Shown: one piece after another, positions 34,137 to 42,568 of the stretch
Position numbering within the stretch: position 1 is the stretch's first letter
Layout: each line of letters starts with the position of its first letter
Source of the DNA: HGM04593 sp045654885
GTDB lineage: Bacteria > Bacteroidota > Bacteroidia > Bacteroidales > Bacteroidaceae
Assembly: GCA_045654885.1 (NCBI GenBank)
Contig: JAZOOF010000049.1
Location: 1 to 64,000 of the forward strand
Direction: 5' to 3'
Length of the DNA stretch: 64,000 nt
Position numbers and translations under genes: made by a program
The notes under the pieces: model-generated
What the model saw: only the letters and a program-made list of their open reading frames with translations
What the model was told of the DNA's origin: nothing
Database searches by the model: none

Positions 34137-36665
34137 TTACTCTTTAAGATATGATGTGTACGCTGTAGGCAACACTTTTATCAACGTTTCGTCCAGTTCC
34201 ATTACGTTGCAATCAATTTCTTTCAATTTGCTGTTTGAACAGATATCAAGATGAGCAAAATTCTTTTTTAATCTATTTTTCTCCATAGCAGACGAATAAA
34301 GGTCGGTAATTTTTGCTTTCATCTGTTCGTCGTATGTTAAAGGACGGTAGCGCAGCAACAATTGCTCTAAAACCCATCTGTTGTGTTCTACTTCTCCCAA
34401 TTTTTTCATCATTGAACCTTCAAATCCTTTTGACGGGTCTGTTCCAAAACATCTGAATTTACTGAACATTGAATAGATGTTATACTGATTTGACCACATC
34501 TTTGCAGACTTTGGTTTATCGTTGGTTTTATACATATTGGCTCTGGGATATTTAAAAGATTCCATTACTTCAGAATATTTTATTTTTCCACGGTTTTCTT
34601 TTATCCACTCGTCACATCCTTTTTTGATTTTTTCTTTATTCTTGTCAGAACTTATGCTATAATAACCATTGGAGATTTTATCATAATCTTCGTCTGTCAA
34701 TTTTTTATAGCGCTTTTTCATCTGCTCCCAAACAAATTGGTCATATGCATCTCCAACTTTTTTGGAAATACTTTCTGCCATCTCTGTTAAAGAAAGATTA
34801 TAGCATTTTTTTGCCATTCCAAAAGCTTTGAGTTTTTCTGAATATCTGCCTTTATAGTTTATTTGATTGAGCAGTTCGTCGTCTAATCTTTGATAAACCA
34901 ATACTTGTTGTGTAGAAGTTTCTTCATATATACAACTCGGTAAATATGTAGCAGCTGCTATTGCACGACTATTTTCTGGCAGACATATTGCAATTGTCAT
35001 TTTTGCATTCATGTTTCTGCTTGCATCTTCCAGATATTTTTGTATAGCCGGATTTTCAACAGAACCATTTATGAATTCCCACTCAATGTCAAGGAAGTCA
35101 CCTCCCAGGTAGTCAAAACCAACCGGGATGTGGATGTCCTGTGGATTCCATTCCAAGACTCCGTTTTCATTGATGTTGCCATATCGCCAATGTGAAAGCG
35201 CAAACAGTTCCTTGAAACGTCCTATGAAGAAGTTCTTTTCCTCTGCTGCATTCTTGTCTATGAAGGTGATTTTTGTACGTATCTGTTTATTCTCATAATT
35301 TGGATAGTGGCATAAATGTGCTGCTTCTATTGCCATAGCCACTCCCATGCGTGACATTCCTACAATTACAAGATGTACAAAATTATTGTCATCTGGTTTT
35401 ATGCCATCAAATCCTTCAAGAGGCAAATACTTGCCATTTCCTTTAAGTTCTTGGCATACAAGAACATTTTGAGCCCACATCTCATAGTAATTGAAGGGCA
35501 GGAACTTTATTTTATCAACATTGATATCTGTTACTTGAAGAACATTGAATGAGGTCTGGTATTCGAACATAACGCGACAAACCAGTTCTTCCCCTTTCTT
35601 GAATGCTTGGGAATTTTTGATTTCGTCATTGATTAATCTCAAACATTTCATGTTCATTGTGTCATGATACGACTCAATGTCATCGGTTCTTGTATCCTCG
35701 CCAATGACAAAAACTTCTATTGCATTCTCAATGTGTAAATATGCAATGTCATCTTTAGAAGTGCGGTTGCCATAATATATGATTATATGTTTCTGTTGCT
35801 CCTCTGTCAGTCCCGAGAAGAGTTCACGCCTGAAGCTTTCTACATCGCGTAGGGTTTGGATAACTATGTAAGGCAACTTTTTGACCTTGTTATTGACGAA
35901 CAGCTCGCTGACGATTCCAATGGCAACATCGTTTCCACCAATGACTATGTAGAATTTCTTTTTTGCTCTACGTAGAAAACGTTTGTATTTGACCTCTCCT
36001 TTTAGCCATTGCTCCCTGCGTCGGTCAATCCAACTGATGAGCATTGAAATCAATAGGCCGTTAAGGAGAAGAAAACCCAATGTGGCAATAATGCTGGAAA
36101 TGATACGCCCTCTGTGCGTTGTTGTCATATGTTGGTTCCCCGGGTCGATAAAATGGTAGTATACAGTCCACAACAGTGATGGGTTTTCCTGTTTTTCCTT
36201 TATAGAGTCCGGCAAGTTTGATTGCTTGAGTATGGTGCAACTCTTTCCTTCTTCATTGCATGTTATGATACCTAATGTGTCTATTCCTGAATACTCCTCT
36301 TTATATAGATTATCTTCGTAGACCAATTCTTTGCTTGATAGGCATTGATAATCTTCTTTGGCACAATGTTTGTCGGTAATGGCGATGTTGACAAGATGAA
36401 CGATTGCTGTGATTGTTACAGGTATGAACAATACAAATTTTATGACCTTGCCCAAGAAGTTTCCTCTTGTCAAAAGCCAATCACGTTTTATGGGTTTGCA
36501 GAAAACAATAAAGTACCGTATGCAGTATATGAGACCAATAGCACCGACAATGATTTCAAAACACTGTTTCTGCCAAAAGATACCAACTACATACGTAATT
36601 ATACATATGGCGAGTAATGCGATTTCTAAAAATTTCCAAATAATATTCTTTATTGTATTGCGCAT
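34137..36665 (-). CDS. CASTOR/POLLUX-like ion channel with RCK domains and a C-terminal RyR-like domain
   Basis: An 842-residue membrane protein. Hydrophobic helices are at about 11-30, 35-56, 74-94 and 189-211. Before the last one lies LLWTVYYHFIDPGNQH (165-179), which resembles the pore helix and filter of CASTOR/POLLUX-type channels. Two RCK/TrkA-N Rossmann domains follow: FYIVIGGND (from about 238) and VIVGMSRMGVAMAIEAA (from about 434). A charged linker leads to a RyR-like end with EHNRW at 760-764. Such channels conduct K+ or Ca2+ and are gated by ligands bound to the RCK ring. The RyR end could add a second ligand site. It is the first gene of the presumed operon. Confidence 0.78.
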   Translation of the reverse strand: MRNTIKNIIWKFLEIALLAICIITYVVGIFWQKQCFEIIVGAIGLIYCIRYFIVFCKPIKRDWLLTRGNFLGKVIKFVLFIPVTITAIVHLVNIAITDKHCAKEDYQCLSSKELVYEDNLYKEEYSGIDTLGIITCNEEGKSCTILKQSNLPDSIKEKQENPSLLWTVYYHFIDPGNQHMTTTHRGRIISSIIATLGFLLLNGLLISMLISWIDRRREQWLKGEVKYKRFLRRAKKKFYIVIGGNDVAIGIVSELFVNNKVKKLPYIVIQTLRDVESFRRELFSGLTEEQQKHIIIYYGNRTSKDDIAYLHIENAIEVFVIGEDTRTDDIESYHDTMNMKCLRLINDEIKNSQAFKKGEELVCRVMFEYQTSFNVLQVTDINVDKIKFLPFNYYEMWAQNVLVCQELKGNGKYLPLEGFDGIKPDDNNFVHLVIVGMSRMGVAMAIEAAHLCHYPNYENKQIRTKITFIDKNAAEEKNFFIGRFKELFALSHWRYGNINENGVLEWNPQDIHIPVGFDYLGGDFLDIEWEFINGSVENPAIQKYLEDASRNMNAKMTIAICLPENSRAIAAATYLPSCIYEETSTQQVLVYQRLDDELLNQINYKGRYSEKLKAFGMAKKCYNLSLTEMAESISKKVGDAYDQFVWEQMKKRYKKLTDEDYDKISNGYYSISSDKNKEKIKKGCDEWIKENRGKIKYSEVMESFKYPRANMYKTNDKPKSAKMWSNQYNIYSMFSKFRCFGTDPSKGFEGSMMKKLGEVEHNRWVLEQLLLRYRPLTYDEQMKAKITDLYSSAMEKNRLKKNFAHLDICSNSKLKEIDCNVMELDETLIKVLPTAYTSYLKE

Positions 36666-36714
36666 ATGTGGAACCGGTGTTTGTCAAAAAAAAGTAAATA
36701 GAATTCAACAAATG

Positions 36715-36722
36715 CAAATATA
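36715..36722 (-). promoter_or_regulatory. Promoter -7 box for the channel/sigma/RyR operon
   Basis: On the minus strand TATATTTG (36722-36715) matches TAnnTTTG, about 50 bases before the start at 36665. A TTTC in place of TTTG lies about 20 bases further upstream. The whole 36666-36934 region is AT-rich and contains no gene. Confidence 0.5.
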
Positions 36723-36907
36723 TATTAAAATGTTTGAAATGAAATAAAATCTTACTTATTATTCGTTTAGAGTATAATAATTTGCGCTTTACTCATTTTG
36801 TCTGTTATCAATGTTATATATTTATGAAATTCTATTTTTTTATGTTGCTTTGCCTTTTGTTTAAGTTTTTTTAAATCTATCTTTTAAAGATTTATGGATT
36901 TTTATTG

Positions 36908-36915
36908 TAAATTTG
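36908..36915 (+). promoter_or_regulatory. Promoter -7 box for the small Cys-motif gene
   Basis: TAAATTTG followed by C fits the TAnnTTTG box and lies 19 bases before the ATG at 36935. Confidence 0.45.
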
Positions 36916-36934
36916 CAACGATTACAATGTTGAT

Positions 36935-37141
36935 ATGGTAACACCTGATATAGAATGCTCAACCATGGACGAGCGACGTGCTTTTGTACAGGCTCAGTGG
37001 CAGTGTATGGGAAATTGCGAGCTGTGTGGCAAATGCCACATACTCAAGGGACGTGACCCCGAGTCGCTTTATGCCGACTATATCAATGGCAAACGCTCAT
37101 ATATCGATGTTACATTGAGTATAAGGAACAATAATCGTTAA
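36935..37141 (+). CDS. Small protein with a cysteine cluster
   Basis: A 68-residue protein with QCMGNCELCGKCHILKGRD (cysteines at about 24, 28, 31 and 34), a spacing compatible with a small iron-sulfur or zinc site, then a short basic tail. No named family is recognised. The next gene, a small winged-helix protein, starts 20 bases downstream, so the two are probably cotranscribed. Confidence 0.6.
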   Translation: MVTPDIECSTMDERRAFVQAQWQCMGNCELCGKCHILKGRDPESLYADYINGKRSYIDVTLSIRNNNR

Positions 37142-37161
37142 CAATTAAAAAAGTTTTTATT

Positions 37162-37338
37162 ATGGAGATAAAAGAGAAAGTATTGGCAACAATGAGAGAG
37201 GCCGGCGAGCCTTTGAACGCAGGCAAGATTGCAGAACTCAGCGGCATTGACCGCAAGGAGGTGGACAAGGCCATGAAACTGTTGAAAGAGGAGGGTGCCA
37301 TTGTGTCTCCCGTCCGTTGCAAGTGGACTGTGGCATAA
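37162..37338 (+). CDS. Small winged-helix transcriptional regulator-like protein
   Basis: A 58-residue protein. The sequence EAGEPLNAGKIAELSGIDRK reads as helix-turn-helix and VDKAMKLLKEEGAIVSPVRC as a third helix plus wing. It resembles the minimal winged-helix proteins of Bacteroidales and clostridia that follow small Cys-rich genes. DNA binding is inferred from the fold only. A terminator hairpin follows 24 bases after the stop. Confidence 0.65.
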   Translation: MEIKEKVLATMREAGEPLNAGKIAELSGIDRKEVDKAMKLLKEEGAIVSPVRCKWTVA

Positions 37339-37362
37339 GAGTGGCACTGTTGTGCATGATAA

Positions 37363-37400
37363 AATCAATGGGAACCCAAAAGGCTCCCATTGATTGTTTT
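37363..37400 (+). terminator. Intrinsic terminator
   Basis: An 11-bp stem AATCAATGGGA/TCCCATTGATT, with a partly paired inner loop, is followed by GTTTTAT. It sits between the convergent small regulator gene and comF. Confidence 0.65.
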
Positions 37401-37424
37401 ATACGGTTGCCCTTTTGCTCCCTT

Positions 37425-38114
37425 TTAAAAACCGTTATAGGTGTATGCAAGCGTGAAGATACTTATTTTGCAACCGCAATTATTTTGCAATGTGCTTGCA
37501 CAACTGCAGAGAGTTGCGCCGGTGGTGAGGATGTCGTCTACCAACAGAATATGCTCGTTCTCCAATGCACGCTCCGTGTTTACCGAGAAGATGTCCTTTA
37601 CATTCTCCCAACGCTCGTCGCGGTTCTTGTGTGTCTGCGTCTCGTTGGCAATGTCGCGTTTCATGAGCGTTGTGTCAACCGGTATACCGGTGATGTTTGA
37701 TAACCCGCGCGCAATGTACTCGCTCTGGTTATACCCTCTCTTGCGCTGTTTCTTCTTTGAAAGTGGCAGTGGAACAATGCGTGTTATGCCGTCGAAGAAA
37801 CTGCTGTCGAGCAACTCTTTTGCAGCCATCTCGGCCAGGCGGGTACCCACTTCGGGAGCGTCTTTGTACTTCAGTTTGTGCATCAACGCGTTGTATGGCG
37901 ACCCTTTGCGGTAGTAGATGAACGATGCGGCATGCTCAATCTCAATTTTTCCCCAGAACGTCTGCTCAATCTCCTGTTTGTGCTGCGCTTCAATCTTTGG
38001 CAGGGTATACAGGCAGTTGAGACATATGTCGCGCTCTTGTCGCGACAGAGTCTCTCCACACACGCAGCAGTGGCGCGGGAAAATGAGGTCAATGAGGTCA
38101 GAAATCCATTTCAT
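37425..38114 (-). CDS. ComF family phosphoribosyltransferase-like protein
   Basis: A 229-residue protein with an N-terminal zinc-ribbon-like cluster (CCVCGETLSRQERDICLNCL) and a C-terminal PRTase domain whose PRPP loop is VLLVDDILTTGATLCSCAS. ComF homologues take part in DNA uptake and processing during natural transformation in some bacteria; the role in Bacteroidota is not firm. It overlaps the recX gene by 17 bases. Confidence 0.85.
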   Translation of the reverse strand: MKWISDLIDLIFPRHCCVCGETLSRQERDICLNCLYTLPKIEAQHKQEIEQTFWGKIEIEHAASFIYYRKGSPYNALMHKLKYKDAPEVGTRLAEMAAKELLDSSFFDGITRIVPLPLSKKKQRKRGYNQSEYIARGLSNITGIPVDTTLMKRDIANETQTHKNRDERWENVKDIFSVNTERALENEHILLVDDILTTGATLCSCASTLQNNCGCKISIFTLAYTYNGF

Positions 38115-38577
38115 CGCCTTTGTACTTTATTGTTTTCATTATGAGCGCAGGTTCGTAGCCGCGGCTTGCTGCGTGGCGAATGATTTTCTGCTGTGTGGCA
38201 AAATCATCCTTGCCTTTCAGTTCGCGGCGTTTGATGTCAATTGTCTCTTTCAGTGCTTGCGTGTATATCTCCTCGTCAATTCCCTCCAATGCCTCTTTGA
38301 CGTGCTCCTGTGGCAAGTGCTTCTCGCGCAATGCGGCTGTTATCTTTACGCGCCCCCAACGGTTGAACTTTACCTTGTCGTTGACGAAGGCACGGCAATA
38401 GCGAGCCTCGTCAATGAAGTTTTCGTCAATGAGCCTTGCTATTATTTTCTCCTGCTCACCGTGTGGCACACCCCATGCAGTGAGCTTCGCGCTCACCTCG
38501 CTTATGCAGCGCTCGCACAGTGTGCAGTAGGCTGCGGCTTTGTTCAGTGCTTCACCGGTGGATATGGGCTTTTTCAT
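38098..38577 (-). CDS. recX: Regulatory protein RecX
   Basis: A 159-residue helical-repeat protein of the RecX family, which binds and restrains RecA filaments. Typical features are LIDENFIDEARYCRAFVNDK and FNRWGRVKITAALREKHLP. Its 3' end overlaps comF, a pairing that links recombination and DNA uptake. The upstream prmC gene is on the same strand, 76 bases away, with a repeat between. Confidence 0.88.
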   Translation of the reverse strand: MKKPISTGEALNKAAAYCTLCERCISEVSAKLTAWGVPHGEQEKIIARLIDENFIDEARYCRAFVNDKVKFNRWGRVKITAALREKHLPQEHVKEALEGIDEEIYTQALKETIDIKRRELKGKDDFATQQKIIRHAASRGYEPALIMKTIKYKGDEMDF

Positions 38578-38595
38578 CTGTTGCGTTTTAGTTGT

Positions 38596-38640
38596 GAATT
38601 CCTCCCCTGTTCTTAGGGGAGGTGCCGTAGTCGGAGGGGT
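38596..38640. repeat. Dispersed GC-rich palindromic repeat
   Basis: CCTCCCCTGTTCTTAGGGGAGG forms a hairpin and is followed by a Pu-rich part, TGCCGTAGTCGGAGGGGT. A related unit in reverse is at 48560-48620 (TCCCCTCCGGTCTTCGACCA and so on). This is a second family of dispersed repeats, different from the 100-bp one. Confidence 0.55.
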
Positions 38641-38653
38641 ATAATGCGTTCAT

Positions 38654-39487
38654 CTACTTTACTGCTCTAATCATTCTGTCATTGTCGGCAAAGTCCTTGC
38701 GCAGTTCAATGTCTGTATAGCCAAGTGCAGCAAGCATTTCCATTGTCTCCTTGCCGTGGGCGCGGTTTATCTCAAAATAGAGACGGCCGCCGGGCTTTAG
38801 TATTTGCATGCCTTTTTCGGCTATTGTGCGGTAGAATAGCAACGGGTCGCTGTCGGGCACAAACAGGGCTGTGTGCGGCTCCCAGTCGAGCACGTTGCTG
38901 TGCATTTCAGCCTTTTCGTTCTCCTTTATATAAGGTGGGTTGCTCACTATTATATCGAACAGCTCGCTTGTGGGTTCGTATGCCAAAACGTCAACCTCTT
39001 CAAATGCAACGGCAGAGCCATTTGCTTTGCTGTTCTCTGTTGCAACGGCAAGCGCATTGGGTGATATATCCCATGCTGTTACTTTGCTCTGTGGCATTTT
39101 GTGTGCAAGGCTAATGGCAATGCAACCGCTGCCTGTGCCAATATCCAGTATGCTTTCGTGCCCTGTGGCTTCGCTTGCAATCCACTCAACAAGCTCGCTT
39201 GTCTCGGGGCGCGGAATGAGTGTAGCCGGGGTAACCTTGAACCTCAGGCCGCAAAAGTCGCAGTAACCGAGAATATACTGTATCGGCTCCTGCTTTTTCA
39301 GTCGCTCAATGGCATTATCAAGCAGGGTTTGCTGTTCGGCAGTGAGTGTGATGTCATCCTTTAGGTAGAACGCCATTTGCGACACACCAAGCAACTCTAT
39401 TGCAATGATGCGTGTGAGGGCTGCTATTTCATCTGTGGAATAGCACTGGCTTAATTCTTCGCGTATTATGCTTGTAATTCTTTTCAT
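38654..39487 (-). CDS. prmC: Peptide chain release factor N5-glutamine methyltransferase
   Basis: A 277-residue SAM-dependent methyltransferase that modifies the GGQ glutamine of release factors. The SAM motif ILDIGTGSGCIAISLAHKMP and the substrate motif VSNPPYIKENE (NPPY) are clear, after an N-terminal helical domain of about 80 residues. Length is normal. Confidence 0.92.
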   Translation of the reverse strand: MKRITSIIREELSQCYSTDEIAALTRIIAIELLGVSQMAFYLKDDITLTAEQQTLLDNAIERLKKQEPIQYILGYCDFCGLRFKVTPATLIPRPETSELVEWIASEATGHESILDIGTGSGCIAISLAHKMPQSKVTAWDISPNALAVATENSKANGSAVAFEEVDVLAYEPTSELFDIIVSNPPYIKENEKAEMHSNVLDWEPHTALFVPDSDPLLFYRTIAEKGMQILKPGGRLYFEINRAHGKETMEMLAALGYTDIELRKDFADNDRMIRAVK

Positions 39488-39859
39488 TGGGTGAAAAAAA
39501 TCTAAAAATTATACAAAGGTAACTGCCTTTAATTATAAAACAAAGAATAGACCTTTTAAAATATGCTTACGTTATATTACTTCTTTGTGAAAAAATGATA
39601 TTCCACGTGAACTTTGATCGTTGACGGAATTTTACTGTCTGCAATGCGAATCTTTCATATATAATTTTTGTTTATGTTATCAAATGACTATATTTGCACT
39701 GTTACTATGTGAATATACTAAAAGGTGGATTTTACAGTGCGTTTATCTTTTTGGCTTAATAGTAGCTGTGCAGATTCCCAATCTGTCTTTTATGTATAAA
39801 ATAGCATGGAGTTGTTAATGTTCTGGTCTGGGGAATCTACAGGAATGTGACAAATCAAG
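39488..39859. other. Intergenic region upstream of the SusC-like gene
   Basis: No convincing gene. AT-rich sequence with a promoter-like pair, TTTG (39667-39670) and TATATTTG (39689-39696), separated by 18 bases, leaves a leader of about 155 bases before the SusC-type start. No large hairpin or repeat family member was seen. Confidence 0.45.
39667..39696 (+). promoter_or_regulatory. Bacteroidota promoter of the SusC-SusD-Crp operon
   Basis: TTTG, an 18-base spacer and TATATTTG followed by C match the Bacteroidota consensus closely. Confidence 0.55.
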
Positions 39860-42556
39860 ATGGGGAGAGTTTGTCTGTGTCTTGCTGTAATGTTTTTCAT
39901 CTGTAGTGCTCAAAAAGTTGATGCGCAAGTACAGAGTATCCGTGAGAAACAAGATTCCGTTTCGGTAGTAAAATCATTGGAGCATATCAAGCCTGAGAAA
40001 ATCAAGAAGGGCCCGATGAACAATGCTCTTGATGTGTTGAGCGGTCAGTCCGCAGGTGTAAATGTTACCACAAATGGTAGCGATAGGCTCGCGATGCTGA
40101 ACAGTATCCGTGTGCGAGGTACCACCTCCATTATGGGCGGAAACGACCCGTTGGTAATTATAGACGGAGTGACATCCGACATCTCAACTCTCTCGACCAT
40201 ATATCCTGCCGATATCGAGAGTTTCACAATTTTGAAGAATGCCACAGAAACCGCTATGTATGGTTCCCGTGGTGCTTCGGGTGTCATCGAAATTAAGACT
40301 AAGAAAAGTGCAGGACAGGGGTTCCAGATCTCTTACGATGGTAACTACGGACTCGAGTCTATGTACAAACATTTGCAGATGCTCAGTGCCCCGGAATATA
40401 TTGCCACTGCGAAGAGTTTGGGCTTAGAGTACAATGATGGTGGTTACAACACCAACTTCCACGATGTAATAACCCGTACTGGCTATATTCATCAACATCA
40501 TCTTGCATTCAGTGGTGCTTCGGAGAACTCCAACTACCGTGCTTCATTTGGCTTTATGGATCATAAGACCATCGTCAAGGTGAACGACTATAGGAATCTT
40601 GTGGTAAAACTCGATGCAACGCAAAAGGCATTTGATGGCCGCCTGATAGGTGATTTTGGTGTATATGGCTACTCCTCAACAGTACACGACATCTTTGATA
40701 CCCGAATGTTGTTTTACTCTGCAGCGGCGCAGAATCCGACATATCCCACGGGAACAGATGTAAATGGCAATTGGGTAAAGAACTCGGCTGCATCACACAT
40801 CAACCACCCCGGAGCACTCCTTTATGAAAAAAACGACTCTAAGGAACAGAATTTCAATATGCATCTGGGGTTGAAATTCAATATCCTTGAAAATTTGATA
40901 TTATCTGCTTTCGGCTCTTATTCCTTCTCTTCTACCGGAAATGCGCAGTTTTGTCCAACCTGGGTTTGGGCACAGGGAAATGTATATCGTGGTGAGTTCA
41001 AGGGTGAGGATTACTTTACCAATATGTCTCTCTCGTATAACAATACATGGGGAGATTCCCGCTTTGAGGCAGTTGTGGGCGCAGAATATCTTAAACAGGT
41101 CAGGACCGGTTTCTGGGTGCATGCCAAAGGAATAACCACAAATGATTTCTCCTATAATAACATCGGAGCAACATCATCGCGTCCTTTCGGTGGTACAGGC
41201 AGTAGCTATGAAGACCCGTCACTTGCTTCAATAATGGGTAGTGTCACATATAGTTACAAGAACAGATACGCCATTTCGGCAACCCTACGTGGTGATGGCT
41301 CTTCGATGGTTAGTGACAACCACACATTCGGCTTTTTCCCTTCTGCATCGTTCAGTTGGGATATGAAGCGTGAGAAATTCCTTACGGATGTTGATTTTGT
41401 TACGATGTTGAAGCTTCGCACCGGATATGGTCAGTCGGGTAATCTTGGCGGCATCAGATCTTACACAACACTGAACACTGTCAGGGAAAATGGCATAGTC
41501 TCCATCAATGGAACCCCGACTGTTACGATGGGTAGCATAAAAAACACAAACCCTGACCTTAAATGGGAAACGCGTTCAACTTTTAACATAGGCTTTGACT
41601 TGGGATTGTGGAACAACCGATTGATGTTGACCTCGGAGTACTATTATTCAAAGACCACCGACATGCTGTATGACTATTATGTTCCAGTACCAAACTTTGC
41701 TTTTGACAAGTTGATGGCGAACGTAGGCTCTATGTCGAACCAAGGTGTAGAACTGGGAATTTCGGTAGTACCCATTCAAAGAAAGGATATGGAGATGAAC
41801 ATTAACTTCAATATGTCCTATCAAAAGAATAAGTTGCTGTCACTCAGCGGCGAGTATAATGGAATGCAGATGACGGCGTCCGACATAACACCTATTGGCT
41901 CGCTCTATGGCGCCGGCCAGAATGGAGGTAATAACAATGTGGTATATCAGATAGTCGGGCAACCATTGGGAGTATTCTATCTGCCTCACTGCACCGGGCT
42001 TAAAAAGAACGGATTGGGTGGTTATAGCTATGAGATAGAGGATTTGGATGGTAAGGACGGAATAGATCTCAGCGATGGAGGTGACAGATACATAGCTGGG
42101 CAGGCAACACCCAAAATAACCATAGGCTCGAATATCAGTTTCCGCTATAAGTTCTTCGACATAGCTATGCAGATTAACGGTGCTTTCGGTCACAAGATAT
42201 TCAATGGTACAGGATTGGCTTATACCAACATGTCAATATTCCCTGATTATAATGTATTGAAGGATGCTCCCGAGAAGAATATTATTGACCAAAATGTTTC
42301 GGACTATTGGCTGGAAAATGGTGACTATGTAAATATTGAACAACTTACCATAGGATTCAACATTCCTATGAAATCAAAGACTGCCAACTCTTTACGCTTG
42401 TCGGCAAGTATAAGTAACCTGGCTACAATAACTGCCTATACCGGAATTACGCCAATGATAAACAGTTATGTAGTTAGCGGGACATTAGGTATTGACGATA
42501 AACGCACCTATCCTTTGTATCGCACCTATTCATTAGGTCTCAGTGTTCAATTCTAA
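39860..42556 (+). CDS. SusC/RagA-type TonB-linked outer membrane protein
   Basis: An 898-residue transporter with a signal peptide ending near VDAQ, a plug starting with ALDVLSGQSAGVNVTTN and RVRGTTSIMGGNDPLVIIDG, the SusC-type YGSRGASGVIEIKTKK, and a long barrel ending YPLYRTYSLGLSVQF. It lacks the N-terminal carboxypeptidase-regulatory-like domain and is somewhat short for SusC. The SusD partner gene follows after 12 bases. No glycoside hydrolase is present, so the ligand may be a peptide (as for RagAB) or a glycan degraded elsewhere. Confidence 0.9.
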   Translation: MGRVCLCLAVMFFICSAQKVDAQVQSIREKQDSVSVVKSLEHIKPEKIKKGPMNNALDVLSGQSAGVNVTTNGSDRLAMLNSIRVRGTTSIMGGNDPLVIIDGVTSDISTLSTIYPADIESFTILKNATETAMYGSRGASGVIEIKTKKSAGQGFQISYDGNYGLESMYKHLQMLSAPEYIATAKSLGLEYNDGGYNTNFHDVITRTGYIHQHHLAFSGASENSNYRASFGFMDHKTIVKVNDYRNLVVKLDATQKAFDGRLIGDFGVYGYSSTVHDIFDTRMLFYSAAAQNPTYPTGTDVNGNWVKNSAASHINHPGALLYEKNDSKEQNFNMHLGLKFNILENLILSAFGSYSFSSTGNAQFCPTWVWAQGNVYRGEFKGEDYFTNMSLSYNNTWGDSRFEAVVGAEYLKQVRTGFWVHAKGITTNDFSYNNIGATSSRPFGGTGSSYEDPSLASIMGSVTYSYKNRYAISATLRGDGSSMVSDNHTFGFFPSASFSWDMKREKFLTDVDFVTMLKLRTGYGQSGNLGGIRSYTTLNTVRENGIVSINGTPTVTMGSIKNTNPDLKWETRSTFNIGFDLGLWNNRLMLTSEYYYSKTTDMLYDYYVPVPNFAFDKLMANVGSMSNQGVELGISVVPIQRKDMEMNINFNMSYQKNKLLSLSGEYNGMQMTASDITPIGSLYGAGQNGGNNNVVYQIVGQPLGVFYLPHCTGLKKNGLGGYSYEIEDLDGKDGIDLSDGGDRYIAGQATPKITIGSNISFRYKFFDIAMQINGAFGHKIFNGTGLAYTNMSIFPDYNVLKDAPEKNIIDQNVSDYWLENGDYVNIEQLTIGFNIPMKSKTANSLRLSASISNLATITAYTGITPMINSYVVSGTLGIDDKRTYPLYRTYSLGLSVQF

Positions 42557-42568
42557 CGTTTTACAAAT

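Noticed and set aside
39621..39818. 65-codon plus-strand gene before the SusC-like gene
   Set aside because: It overlaps the likely promoter at 39667-39696 and has no protein-like pattern.
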